Origin: Elusimicrobiota bacterium
GTDB lineage: Bacteria > Elusimicrobiota > Elusimicrobia > 2-02-FULL-39-32
Assembly (NCBI GenBank): GCA_021730935.1
Contig: JAKFYJ010000018.1
Coordinates: 1-64,000 of the forward strand
Length of the DNA: 64,000 nt
Direction: 5' to 3'
Position numbers and translations under genes: made by a program. The notes under the pieces were generated by a model. That model saw nothing but the letters and a program-made list of their open reading frames with translations, ran no database searches and was not told where the DNA came from. This document shows, piece by piece, positions 19,576 through 29,297 of this stretch (position 1 is the stretch's first letter; the number at the start of each line of letters is the position of its first letter).

Positions 19576-19713
19576 AGGAATCTGGCTGGTAATATACTCA
19601 TTTTGCCGAAATCTAGGGACACTTTAAAAACCAATCACACAGAAACCTCATAAATATCTTCATCCCAATTCTATCATGTTCCCCATTTATCAATAAATGA
19701 GTATAGTGTCCCC

Positions 19714-20964
19714 ATGGAAATAGACCCGGGAAGCGTCATCCCGCCAGGCGAAAACACTCCTTGGGATTCTATCAAAATCCCGAATTTCCGGTTATTTCTG
19801 CTCTCCAACATTTTCTTCACTCTCGCAGGGCGCGCGCTTGCCGTCGTCATCGGGTTTCAGATTTATTCTCTGACTCACAAAGCCATTTCCCTCGGAGTTT
19901 TGGGGCTGGTGGAAGCAATTCCGGCATTGATGCTCGTGCTTTATGGCGGGCACCTGAGCGACCGCATCGAACGCAGAAGGATTTTGCTTGTTACAACAGC
20001 CGTTTCCGTTCTTTGCGGAGCGCTTTTTGTATATTTCTCGACGGACGCGCAGAAGTTCGGCGTCAATTCGCTTTATGCCCTGATCTTCGCGATCGGAATC
20101 GCGAGAGGCTTTGCGGACCCGGCAAGAACCGCTTTTGAAGCGCAAATCATCCCGAGACAATTCATGGTGAACGCGTCCGCCTGGTCCGGAAGCGTGTGGA
20201 TGGTCTGCGCGATCATCGGGCCCGCTCTCGGAGGGCTGTCTTATGGATATCTCGGCCCTGTCTGGACATATTCATTCATCGCGGCTGGATTTTTATTTTC
20301 CTGGCTCACGATCTTTTCGATCCCCTCGCACCCCCTGAAATTCGTCCCCAAGGAAGAGTCCGTCCTCAAAAGCATTTCGGAAGGCGTGAAATTCGTCTTC
20401 AACCACGAAATTCTGCTCAGCTCCATGTGTCTCGATCTATTCGCCGTGTTGTTCGGAGGAGCCACAGCCCTTTTCCCCATCTTTGCCGCAGACATTCTCA
20501 AAGTGGGTCCCCAGGGACTCGGCCTCATGGCGGCGGCGCCGGCGGCAGGATCACTCGCGGCTCTTGTCTGGGCCATGAAACGCCCTCCGAAACAGCACGC
20601 TGGCATGAGTTTGCTCTTGAGCGTGGCCGGATTCGGCGTCAGCATGATCGTCTTCGGACTCTCAAAATCTTTTGTCTTATCTTTGATCAGCCTGGTTTTT
20701 TCCGGCGCTTTCGACGGCGTGAGCGTGGTGGTGAGGCGATCCATCATCCGCCTCATGTCCCCGGACCACATGCGTGGCCGAGTCGCTTCCGTGGGCTGGA
20801 TTTTTATAGGTTCCTCCAACGAAATCGGCGCTTTCGAGAGCGGCTTGATCGCGAGCATGATCGGAGCCGTGCCAGCAGTTTGGGCGGGCGGCATCGTCAC
20901 CCTCCTGGTGGTCGCAATCGTTTATAAAAAGACGCCCAATTTAAGGACGCTCAGGCTGGAATAG
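19714..20964 (+). CDS. MFS transporter (EntS/MFS_3-like)
   Basis: 12-TM-like; GGHLSDRIERRRILL and GGATALFPIFAADIL. Confidence 0.85.
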   Translation: MEIDPGSVIPPGENTPWDSIKIPNFRLFLLSNIFFTLAGRALAVVIGFQIYSLTHKAISLGVLGLVEAIPALMLVLYGGHLSDRIERRRILLVTTAVSVLCGALFVYFSTDAQKFGVNSLYALIFAIGIARGFADPARTAFEAQIIPRQFMVNASAWSGSVWMVCAIIGPALGGLSYGYLGPVWTYSFIAAGFLFSWLTIFSIPSHPLKFVPKEESVLKSISEGVKFVFNHEILLSSMCLDLFAVLFGGATALFPIFAADILKVGPQGLGLMAAAPAAGSLAALVWAMKRPPKQHAGMSLLLSVAGFGVSMIVFGLSKSFVLSLISLVFSGAFDGVSVVVRRSIIRLMSPDHMRGRVASVGWIFIGSSNEIGAFESGLIASMIGAVPAVWAGGIVTLLVVAIVYKKTPNLRTLRLE

Positions 20965-20970
20965 GAAGTA

Positions 20971-21903
20971 TTACTTTTCGGACGATTTGGCGGAGAAGCG
21001 GTAAGTCAAACTCAAGGTGTGAACGCCGTTTAGGCTTCCGATATTGAGGTGGTCATAATCCAAACGGATCTGGCCCATGATGAAACCGAAACCGATCTTG
21101 AAATCGCCCGCGTCCTGATCGAACTGGTTGCCGGAACGGATGGCCACCATGTTGTTGAAGAGATATTCGACGCCCATGAATTTTTTCAGGCCCAGGTCCC
21201 GCTCCTTCACGAGATCAAAAGACCACAGGAGTTTGCTCGGAAATTCGGCTTTCTTGAAATCGAACCTGTGGGAAATGCCCCAGCGCATCGTCATGGGAAG
21301 CGGCTCCTGAGTCCCGCTATATTTTAGGCCCGATCCGATGTTCTGGACGGAGAAACCCATCGACATGCGGTTGAGTTTGATCTGGCCCCCGACATCGCAG
21401 GCATAGGCGGAGGCGGAAACAGACTCCACGAGCTTTGAACTTAAATATTTAACGTTCACCCCAAACCCCAAAACGCCGCCGACCGATTTTCCATAATTCA
21501 GGTTCGCGATATAATCTTCTTCGGCTCTGACGGAACGGGCCCGGCCCGCGGAGTCCACGAGATCGATGTTCCCCACGCTGTAATATGAAAATCCGCCGGT
21601 GAAGGTTCCCAATCTGCTCGGCCGGCCAAAGACAACGCCGCTGAAGGTGTCGTCGGAGATGCCGTTCCTGCCCATGAGGAGGAGTTCGGACCCTTTGAGA
21701 TAGGCCGTGGACGCGGGATTATAGTGAAGCGCTCCGATGCCGCCTTCTTCCGCCGAGATCGACGAAAACGCTTCGCCCATGGATTTGGCGACCGCGCTCG
21801 GGCTTTTCAGGAGGACAAGGCCGGAAGAGGTGGACGCGGAATGGCTGAGAGATGGGATCGATAAGAAAAAAATCGAGAATAAAGCGCGGGATATTTCCCT
21901 CAT
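20971..21903 (-). CDS. PorV/PorQ-like outer membrane protein
   Basis: LLKSPSAVAKSMGEAFSSISAEEGGIGALHYNPAS N-terminus, beta-barrel-like body. Confidence 0.75.
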   Translation of the reverse strand: MREISRALFSIFFLSIPSLSHSASTSSGLVLLKSPSAVAKSMGEAFSSISAEEGGIGALHYNPASTAYLKGSELLLMGRNGISDDTFSGVVFGRPSRLGTFTGGFSYYSVGNIDLVDSAGRARSVRAEEDYIANLNYGKSVGGVLGFGVNVKYLSSKLVESVSASAYACDVGGQIKLNRMSMGFSVQNIGSGLKYSGTQEPLPMTMRWGISHRFDFKKAEFPSKLLWSFDLVKERDLGLKKFMGVEYLFNNMVAIRSGNQFDQDAGDFKIGFGFIMGQIRLDYDHLNIGSLNGVHTLSLTYRFSAKSSEK

Positions 21904-23534
21904 TTAATGACCGCCACTTTTTTCACCATGTCGACGCCGCCGCCGGAAATTTTCACAAAATAAATTCCGGAGCCCACAGAGCGGCCTTCCGCGTCCCGTC
22001 CGTCCCAGTTGATGAAGGACTGCGCGTTCGCGATGCCCTGAGTGAATTTCTCCGCAACAAGTTCTCCGCCGGTGTTATAAATTTTGACTTCAATCGAGGA
22101 GGATTTCGAAGGCACAATCCCGATCTGCGCGCTTTCTCCGCGGTCAGGATTCACGAGTCCGCCCTCGCCGCCTGCGACCACGACGTTCCCGGTTCCGTTC
22201 GCGGCGAAAGCGGGATTGTTGAGCAGAGTGCGGAGCGTGAATGAAATGGACGGAGAGCCGGACGCGGAGATATCGTCCAGTTCCACGCCGGAATTTTTGC
22301 CGTTGAGCGCGATGGATCTCGGAGAAGCGAAACGGGGCGTGTTGTTGGATTTGCTCCAGGGATCACGCGCGCTGGAGGCCACGCTGAAAGAACCCGCGGG
22401 AATCAGGCTCACGCCGAGATGCGGTGTGCCGGAATTCACGTTATTGTTTTTCAATCGTGAGGAACCGGACGCGATGGAATCGTCAATGTGCCAGATGAGG
22501 AGCCCCTCGCCCGAGAGACCCTGATCAAAGTCCCCGCCGCTTTTCCGCCGATATTCGACAAGATAATATTCCTTGTCGGGACCGATGGAACTGTTTTTGA
22601 TGGGGACGCGCAGAAACGCGGAGCGGTCCGTTTCAGCCTGGATGAGAGAGCGGGCGGAATTCACCGATGAAGTGACGGTTTCCGGGGACGAGAACCCCAA
22701 AAATTGTTTGGACCAGGCGTCAAAATGAGACGGGTTTGATCCTTTGGGCGAGCCGGAATATCCGCCCATGTCCATGAGGCTCCAATTTCCGATCACGCTT
22801 TTGGAGCGCTGGGTGTCATAGAGGTCCGGAAGCCCGAGCTGATGGCCGTATTCATGACAGACGACGCCGAGCGGATCAACGCCGTTTCCTTCCGTTTCAG
22901 GAACCAAGGTGAGCCCATTAAATTTTTTTCCCTGAAGGGTGGGTCCCGAAAGCATGTCGTCCGGAAGATAGACCGACCAGATGTTGGTGTCGACAGTGGT
23001 CTCAGCGCCGTCTCCGGCATGATACAGGATGATGTGGTCATAGCCCGTGAAATTGAATCCTCCCGCGATGGCGGCTGAGATGGCGTCCTGCGCAAGGGCG
23101 TCATAATTGCTGTTGGCGCCGAAAGCATAATAGGAATGAGGGCGGCTCATGCGGAACGCGCCGTAGCTGCCGGAACCGCCTGAAGAGACGGTTGCCGTCA
23201 CGGTCAGAAGGCCATAAGAATTTTCGGCGTAGAATTTGCGGAACGAGGATAAAAGGGAATTTGTTTCTGCAAGCGTCTTCGAGAGAGGTTTGTCGGAGAA
23301 ATCGATGCGGATGACGGCGATTTTATTCGTCGACGCTGAAATCGGAGGCGCAAACCCCGGAGCAAATTTCCCGAGAGCGGCGACGCGGAGGTTCAGGGCT
23401 TGCTGGTTGATGAAGCAGGTCGGAGAATCGGGCCGAGAGCGGTTGTCTGAAGGGGGAGACGAAAAAGCCACACCTCTCAACGCGAGAAGCGTGGACGCGC
23501 CCAACATAAAGCTTTTGCAAACCCCCATTTGCAA
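21900..23534 (-). CDS. M6-family secreted metalloprotease with FlgD/T9SS-like C-terminal domain
   Basis: HEYGHQLGLPDLYD zinc motif; C-terminus IYNTGGELV...GSGIYFVKISGGGVDMVKKVAVIK. Confidence 0.88.
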   Translation of the reverse strand: MQMGVCKSFMLGASTLLALRGVAFSSPPSDNRSRPDSPTCFINQQALNLRVAALGKFAPGFAPPISASTNKIAVIRIDFSDKPLSKTLAETNSLLSSFRKFYAENSYGLLTVTATVSSGGSGSYGAFRMSRPHSYYAFGANSNYDALAQDAISAAIAGGFNFTGYDHIILYHAGDGAETTVDTNIWSVYLPDDMLSGPTLQGKKFNGLTLVPETEGNGVDPLGVVCHEYGHQLGLPDLYDTQRSKSVIGNWSLMDMGGYSGSPKGSNPSHFDAWSKQFLGFSSPETVTSSVNSARSLIQAETDRSAFLRVPIKNSSIGPDKEYYLVEYRRKSGGDFDQGLSGEGLLIWHIDDSIASGSSRLKNNNVNSGTPHLGVSLIPAGSFSVASSARDPWSKSNNTPRFASPRSIALNGKNSGVELDDISASGSPSISFTLRTLLNNPAFAANGTGNVVVAGGEGGLVNPDRGESAQIGIVPSKSSSIEVKIYNTGGELVAEKFTQGIANAQSFINWDGRDAEGRSVGSGIYFVKISGGGVDMVKKVAVIK

Positions 23535-23578
23535 CCCCCTGACTTTATCCCCGACTGCGGCTGACTTTTAAAGAACCA

Positions 23579-23617
23579 TAAAAAAAGAATGCGGCCCCGT
23601 GAAGGCAGGACGCATTC
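23579..23617 (-). terminator. riboswitch expression-platform terminator
   Basis: Minus strand GAATGCGTCC-tgccttcac-GGGGCCGCATTC followed by T7. Confidence 0.8.
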
Positions 23618-23645
23618 CTTAGAAAATAAGAAAAACCCTCTTAGA

Positions 23646-23728
23646 ATCTTCGGTAACCAGACGATCCCTCCCCCAAGGGACTCACGGCTTTGCGTGTCTG
23701 CGATTACTCGCTGACTTGCCTTTTTCGG
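23646..23728 (-). ncRNA. GEMM-I (cyclic di-GMP-I) riboswitch
   Basis: Minus strand GGCAA-GTC-A-GCGA-GTAA-TCGC-A-GAC-ACGCAAA-GCC (GNRA tetraloop) ... GTCCCT/AGGGAT ... GGTTACCG. Confidence 0.9.
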
Positions 23729-23735
23729 ATGCTTT

Positions 23736-23764
23736 TATTTAACAGACAAACAGAATTTTGTCAA
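23736..23764 (-). promoter_or_regulatory. sigma70-type promoter driving the GEMM leader
   Basis: Minus strand TTGACA - 17 bp - TAAATA just upstream of the riboswitch. Confidence 0.8.
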
Positions 23765-23807
23765 GAACCCCTTTCGCGTTTTGATACAATATTTGCGGCT
23801 GATTATC

Positions 23808-25094
23808 ATGACGATTCCCTATCCCCTGATCAGTTTCTTCGGCATTTTTTTCCTCATGGGGACCGCGTGGGTTTTCTCGGCGAACCGGCGCGAGGTCAAC
23901 TGGCGGACGGTGGCCGGAAGCGCCCTGATCCAGATCCTCATCGCGCTCTTTCTGTTCAAAGTCCCCGTCGGAACGGAAGTTTTTTTATGGATGAACGGCG
24001 CGGTGAACCGCATGATGGAATGCGCTTCAGCCGGAACGCGGTTCATGTTCGGAATCCTGGCTCTTTCCCCCGGCGAATCGAACGAGATGGGCGAAAAATC
24101 CCTCGGGTTCATCCTCGCGTTCCAGGCGTTCCCCACGATCGTGTTCTTTTCAAGTTTGATGTCGGTGCTTTATTATTTCAACATCATGCCGAGGCTCATC
24201 AATTTTTTTTCTTATGTCTTCGCGAAAATCATGAAGATCTCGGGCGCCGAAGCGCTGGTGACGGCCAGCAACATATTTTCAGGCGTGGAGTCCGCTCTCA
24301 CCGTCAAACCTCACCTCCCTGAAATGACAAAATCCGAACTGGCCGTCGTGCTGACCGCCGGGATGGCCACCGTGGCCGCGAACGTTATTGTGCTTTATGT
24401 GTTTGTTTTGAAACCTTATCTCCCCACCATCGCCGGACACCTGCTCACCGCCTCTCTCCTCTCAGCGCCTGCGGCCGTCCTCATGTCCAAAATTCTTGTG
24501 CCTGAAACCGGAAACCCGATCACCCTTGGAGTGAACCCTTCCGTTCATTATGAGAAAGACGCGAGCTTGTTTGAGGCGGTCATCAACGGCGCGAATGAAG
24601 GGATGAAGATGGTGGCGGGCGTGGCCGCTCTCCTGCTCGCGGTCCTGGGACTGGTGGCGCTTTTCAACATGGCGGTTTCATATGCCGGGGCGAAAGCGGG
24701 AATGCTCTTCGGCGTCTCCTGGGACTGGTCCCTCAAAAACATATTCGGGATTATTTTTTATCCATTCACCCGGGCCATGGGCGTGGTGCCCGAAGACGCG
24801 CATTTGATCGCGAAAATCATCGGTGAACGGCTGATCGTGACGGAAGTCGCGTCTTATCAGGACTTGGCAAAAGCCCTCTCGCAAAATCAGCTGACAGACC
24901 CCAGGAGCGCCGTCATCGCGACTTATGCCCTCTGCGGGTTCGCCCATGTCGCCTCCATGGCAATCTTCGTCGGAGGAACCGCCGCTCTCGCCCCGAACAA
25001 AACCCGGGAACTCACCCAAGTGGCCCTTCGCTCTCTCTTCGCGGCGACCCTGGCCTGCATGATGAGCGCCTGCATCGCCGGCGCCTTGATCTAA
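23808..25094 (+). CDS. concentrative nucleoside transporter (NupC/CNT family)
   Basis: SALIQILIALFLFKVPVG, FIFGILALSPGE-like region, GMATVAANVIVLYV, GFAHVASMAIFVGGTAALAP. Confidence 0.92.
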   Translation: MTIPYPLISFFGIFFLMGTAWVFSANRREVNWRTVAGSALIQILIALFLFKVPVGTEVFLWMNGAVNRMMECASAGTRFMFGILALSPGESNEMGEKSLGFILAFQAFPTIVFFSSLMSVLYYFNIMPRLINFFSYVFAKIMKISGAEALVTASNIFSGVESALTVKPHLPEMTKSELAVVLTAGMATVAANVIVLYVFVLKPYLPTIAGHLLTASLLSAPAAVLMSKILVPETGNPITLGVNPSVHYEKDASLFEAVINGANEGMKMVAGVAALLLAVLGLVALFNMAVSYAGAKAGMLFGVSWDWSLKNIFGIIFYPFTRAMGVVPEDAHLIAKIIGERLIVTEVASYQDLAKALSQNQLTDPRSAVIATYALCGFAHVASMAIFVGGTAALAPNKTRELTQVALRSLFAATLACMMSACIAGALI

Positions 25095-25112
25095 AAAAAT
25101 TTCAGCTTTATA

Positions 25113-26030
25113 TTATTTCCGGGACGCGGTTTGATTGTCAAACCATTTCTGGAATGCCGCTTTGATTTGAGGAAGGCTTTTTTCTGCAGAATCGATTCCG
25201 GCGGATATCAGTTCTTTTTTTCTGGAAAAATCCCAAATTCCGACCGCGCCAACTTCCGGCTTGATCACGATATCCGCGAAATGAAGTTTGGATTGGCTGT
25301 TGATGGCCATCATGATGGCGGAAGACTGCATGGCATAATCCTTGATGTTTGAGAGACTGCGGTTCACCACCGTTTTGGAGATGTCGACCACGATCACGAT
25401 GTCCGCTCCCATTTCTCTGGCGGTATCGGCAGGAATATTGTTCGCAACGCCGCCGTCCACGAGAACCCGTCCGTCGAGGGTGATGGGCGGGAACAAAGCG
25501 GGGATTCCGGCAGAGGCGCGGACGGCGTTTACGACTGAGCCTGTGAAAAAAATGACCAGCTCTCCCGTTTCCAGATCCGTCGCGGTGACATAAAGCGGGA
25601 TCCTCAAATCTTCAAGCTTCTTTTCCCCCACCTTGTCCTGCAAAAATGTCATGAGTCTGTCCCCCTTCACGAAACCCTGCGTCGGGGTCATGAAAGTGAA
25701 ATCAAAAATGTCTTCCTTGTTCAAATCGTGGGCCAGCCATTCCAGCTCAAAACTGTTTTTGCTCGCGCCATAAAGAGCGCCGATGAGGCTCCCCACGCTG
25801 GTGCCGATCACAAAATCAATGGGGATTTTTTCCTGTTCAAGGACTCGGAGGACGCCGATGTGAGCAAACCCTCTTGACGCTCCGCCGCTCAGGACCAAAG
25901 CGACTTTGGGTTTTTTCCCTTGAGTCAGCCAGGGCTGGGTTTCATTGATCAAAATCGGGCGCGGAGGAAGGGTGCGGCAAGCGGAAACGGCCGACAACAG
26001 CATAAAGACTAAAAGTTTTGACTTCTTCAT
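25113..26030 (-). CDS. patatin-like phospholipase family protein
   Basis: LVLSGGASRGFAHIGVLRVLE, GTSVGSLIGALYG, DGGVANNIP. Confidence 0.95.
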   Translation of the reverse strand: MKKSKLLVFMLLSAVSACRTLPPRPILINETQPWLTQGKKPKVALVLSGGASRGFAHIGVLRVLEQEKIPIDFVIGTSVGSLIGALYGASKNSFELEWLAHDLNKEDIFDFTFMTPTQGFVKGDRLMTFLQDKVGEKKLEDLRIPLYVTATDLETGELVIFFTGSVVNAVRASAGIPALFPPITLDGRVLVDGGVANNIPADTAREMGADIVIVVDISKTVVNRSLSNIKDYAMQSSAIMMAINSQSKLHFADIVIKPEVGAVGIWDFSRKKELISAGIDSAEKSLPQIKAAFQKWFDNQTASRK

Positions 26031-26926
26031 GCGCCCTTCCAGCGGTTGTGGATCCAGAGCCAGGCTTCCGGCCTCTCGCGGACCCAGGACTCCACGACGG
26101 CGTTCATCCTTTTCGTGGCCTGAATAATGTCAAGCTCGTTTACGGATAAATCGGACAAATCCAGAGGCGGGGCGACATGGACTTTGACGCGGTCTTCTTC
26201 GCGCCAGCAGTGGACAGGATGGACCGGAACGCCATAACGCAAGGCGAGGATGGCCGGAAGCGTGGTGGTGAACGCGTTTCTTCCGAAGAAGGGAATTTTG
26301 AGTCCGCCTTCTGTCACGCGGTGATCGATCAGGACCGCAAGCAGGTTTCCGTTCTTGAGCCACTTGATGGATTCCCGGACAGCATCTCTTGCGGGAATGA
26401 CCCTCACGCCTTCACAGCTCCTGATTTTTGTGACGAATTCATTGACGAAAGGGTTCTTCACCCTGCGGGCAACCACCGCGGTCCGGAACCCGGAGAAGGG
26501 CCAAATCTTGGCGCCCATTTCCCACGCGCCATAATGAGCCGTCACGATCAAGGCACCTTTCCCCTCTGCATAAGATTTCTTGAGGTGTTCCAAACCCTCA
26601 ATTTCGGAAAATGAAAACACTTCGTCGCGCGTCATCCCGGGAAGCTTCACGAATTCGGCCACGCCCGCGCCCAGATTTTCCCAGCATTTTCGGATGATGT
26701 CATCCGTCTGCCTGACGGAAATTTCTGAGATGCTCGCAAGAATGTTGCTCCGCGCGATTTCTTTTCTGGACCCCATCATGCGGTTGATCAGCCGCCCGAT
26801 TTTTCTGCCCGCCCACAAATTCCTGGTCCTGGAAAATGACCGGAGGAGCAAAGCCAAAAAGCGCACGCCGGCATATTCCAGACTATACTTGACGCGTTTT
26901 TTGAGACTCAGGGGCTGAACGCTCAT
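26027..26926 (-). CDS. LpxL/HtrB-like lysophospholipid acyltransferase
   Basis: ALIVTAHYGAWEMGAKI, DHRVTEGGLKIPFFGR, RPEAWLWIHNRWK; start at MSVQPL avoids overlap with the upstream gene. Confidence 0.88.
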   Translation of the reverse strand: MSVQPLSLKKRVKYSLEYAGVRFLALLLRSFSRTRNLWAGRKIGRLINRMMGSRKEIARSNILASISEISVRQTDDIIRKCWENLGAGVAEFVKLPGMTRDEVFSFSEIEGLEHLKKSYAEGKGALIVTAHYGAWEMGAKIWPFSGFRTAVVARRVKNPFVNEFVTKIRSCEGVRVIPARDAVRESIKWLKNGNLLAVLIDHRVTEGGLKIPFFGRNAFTTTLPAILALRYGVPVHPVHCWREEDRVKVHVAPPLDLSDLSVNELDIIQATKRMNAVVESWVRERPEAWLWIHNRWKGA

Positions 26927-26927
26927 C

Positions 26928-27668
26928 CTAAAACCGTCTCGCATAATTGTCGCAGAGAATCGCAGCGGCGGCGGAAACATTCAAAGATTCCGCTTTGCCA
27001 TAAGCCGGAATCCCGACGCAATCACGAGCCAGAGAGAGGATGGCTTTTGAGACGCCGTGAGATTCGCTTCCCAGCACCAGGATGCAGTTTTTCTCGAATG
27101 GGAATGCGTGAACATCTTTGCCTTTCGCTCCGGCGGCATAAACCGGAACGCCCGAATCTTTCAAAACAGAGTTCAGATCAACATAGTGTGCCTTCACCCT
27201 GCAGAAACTTCCCATGGAGGCCTGAATCACTTTGGGGTTATAAAAATCCGCCGAATCTTTTGAAGCCAAAATTTGTGTGTGGCCAAACCAATCCGCGGTG
27301 CGAAGGATCGTCCCGAGGTTCCCCGGATCAGAAACAGAGTCCAGAGCCAAAGTGAGGCCTTCAAACTTTTTGGGTTTTTCCTGAACGGGAATCTTCGCCA
27401 CAGCCATAACCGAATTGATCGTTTTGAACGCGCTCACAGACTCCAACTCGCTCTGAGAACACACGATTTTCTCCACGCTCCTGCCGTTCAATCGGGCCGC
27501 GCTCTCACGCAAAAAATCTTCGGCGCACAGGACCGTCTCCACCTGAAACTGCGAGCCCAAAAGTTCCAGAACGCTTTTCGTCCCCTCAACGGCAAAAAGT
27601 CCCTCTTCTTCGCGCCGTTTTTTCAGCTGAAGAGACTTGATGAGTTTTGCTTTGTTTTTTGAAAGCAA
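26928..27668 (-). CDS. TrmH/SpoU-family RNA methyltransferase
   Basis: LALDSVSDPGNLGTILRTADWFG, LVLGSESHGVS, PAYGKAESLNVSAAAAILCD. Confidence 0.92.
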   Translation of the reverse strand: MLSKNKAKLIKSLQLKKRREEEGLFAVEGTKSVLELLGSQFQVETVLCAEDFLRESAARLNGRSVEKIVCSQSELESVSAFKTINSVMAVAKIPVQEKPKKFEGLTLALDSVSDPGNLGTILRTADWFGHTQILASKDSADFYNPKVIQASMGSFCRVKAHYVDLNSVLKDSGVPVYAAGAKGKDVHAFPFEKNCILVLGSESHGVSKAILSLARDCVGIPAYGKAESLNVSAAAAILCDNYARRF

Positions 27669-27688
27669 GGACGGCTCTCCGTGATTAT

Positions 27689-28276
27689 TTATTTCTTGTT
27701 CTCAGCCAGGGCTTGTTCGAGGATTTTCACGAGGCGGCCGCTGTCGGGAGACGTCACGGAACGGAACCGCTCGATCAATTTGCCGTTTCTGTCGATGATG
27801 AACTTTTCAAAATTCCAGCGGATCTTGCCGTCAAACTTCGGGTTGGCAGTTTCTGTGAGAAATTTAAAAAGCGGCTGAATTTCTTTCCCTGAGACGGGCC
27901 CTTTTTCAAACATGGGAAATTTTACGCTGAATTTCGTTGAGCAAAACGTTTGGATCTCGGCGTTTGTCCCGGGCTCCTGGCCGCCGTAATCATTGCTCGG
28001 AAACCCCAAAACCGCGAGTCCCTTGTCTTTGTATTTTTCGTAAATTTCCTCGAGGGCTTTATACTGTGAAGTGAACCCGCAGTGAGAGGCCGTGTTTACG
28101 ATCAAAAGAACTTTGCCTTTATATTCGCCCAAAGAAACTTCTTTTCCGTCGATGCTTTTGACCTTGAAATCATAGATGGACTGATTGGAAACTGCCATTT
28201 TATCCTCCGTCCGCCCGTGAGCCCCGCAAAAGAGACCCGTAATGAATATCGCCAACCCTTTGAACATTCTTTTCAT
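27689..28276 (-). CDS. glutathione peroxidase family protein
   Basis: YKGKVLLIVNTASHCGFTSQY, LGFPSNDYGGQEPGTNAEIQTFC. Confidence 0.93.
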   Translation of the reverse strand: MKRMFKGLAIFITGLFCGAHGRTEDKMAVSNQSIYDFKVKSIDGKEVSLGEYKGKVLLIVNTASHCGFTSQYKALEEIYEKYKDKGLAVLGFPSNDYGGQEPGTNAEIQTFCSTKFSVKFPMFEKGPVSGKEIQPLFKFLTETANPKFDGKIRWNFEKFIIDRNGKLIERFRSVTSPDSGRLVKILEQALAENKK

Positions 28277-28710
28277 GAAACCCTTTTTTCGTAATTATAA
28301 TAATTCGTGCGCGGCACGCAGTTCACGCGCCTCGGGACCAGAATTTGGTCGATAATGTGAATGTATCCGTTGGAACACTCGATGTCCTTTTTGAGGATGA
28401 TCGCCGCGTTCACCTGCACAGTCACGGCTTCAAGACAGACTTCTTTCCCGTGCAAAGTTTTCCGGAGCTTATAAGGCACAAGATCAATCGCTTTTATTTT
28501 CCCGGGAAGAATGTGATAAGTCACGATCTCCTTGCTGTGTTTCTGGAGCATTTTTTTGTCGTCCACGCAGTCACAGGCCTTGTTGTTGGGGACAAAAACG
28601 GTGAACTTTTTTGCGCCGGTCAATTTTTTCTGAACTTCGGCTTTGTGGATCAGGGCATAAAACTTGGAGCAGTCGCGGTTCGCTTTCAGGGTCTCGAGTA
28701 TGTCTTTCAT
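28273..28710 (-). CDS. fasciclin-domain protein
   Basis: KFTVFVPNNKA...YHILPGKI...NGYIHIIDQIL. Confidence 0.88.
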   Translation of the reverse strand: MKDILETLKANRDCSKFYALIHKAEVQKKLTGAKKFTVFVPNNKACDCVDDKKMLQKHSKEIVTYHILPGKIKAIDLVPYKLRKTLHGKEVCLEAVTVQVNAAIILKKDIECSNGYIHIIDQILVPRRVNCVPRTNYYNYEKRVS

Positions 28711-28768
28711 TATGGTGTCACCTCTGTTCTCATTCTATCATGAAATGTGCTTTAATTTAAACGATTAG

Positions 28769-29284
28769 ATGACGAAGGCGAGCCGAAAGATTCGAGTCAG
28801 CGACAAAATGCAGAAGGGATATGAATATGTCCTTTCGGAACCGGCCGGGAAAAATTTTGATCCTGAGTTTAAACCTCAGCTCACCCCGAAACAAATGCTC
28901 GCTCTCGGGATTTTCGGCGGCAAATACATGACGGACTGCGCCAATGAATTCCCCGCCGACTGGTTCAAAGACGCCAAACTCTGCCCTCAAAAACATGATC
29001 CTGCCCTCAATTATTTCGGAGTGAACGCCAGCCAGCCGCTTTCTGTCTGGCGGAACAACGGATGGATTCACCCCGCAGATCCCAGGGGATGGTTTCAGTG
29101 GTATTGCCGATATTTCATGGGGCGGCGGATTCCGGAATACGACAAGTCTCAGATTAAACGGTGGAAAGCCATCTCAAGGCACATCGCGCAGGTCAAAAAG
29201 AACTGCGCTCCAGGCGACACTTCTTGCCGGCCCCGCCAAAGACAGGCCCTCCTGCATTGGGCTTATGACAGCCGAAAAATATAG
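28769..29284 (+). CDS. conserved hypothetical protein, Trp/Cys-rich
   Basis: 171 aa, distinctive PRGWFQWYCRYFMGRRIPEYDKSQIKRWKA segment. Confidence 0.65.
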   Translation: MTKASRKIRVSDKMQKGYEYVLSEPAGKNFDPEFKPQLTPKQMLALGIFGGKYMTDCANEFPADWFKDAKLCPQKHDPALNYFGVNASQPLSVWRNNGWIHPADPRGWFQWYCRYFMGRRIPEYDKSQIKRWKAISRHIAQVKKNCAPGDTSCRPRQRQALLHWAYDSRKI

Positions 29285-29297
29285 GTTCAATCATTTA

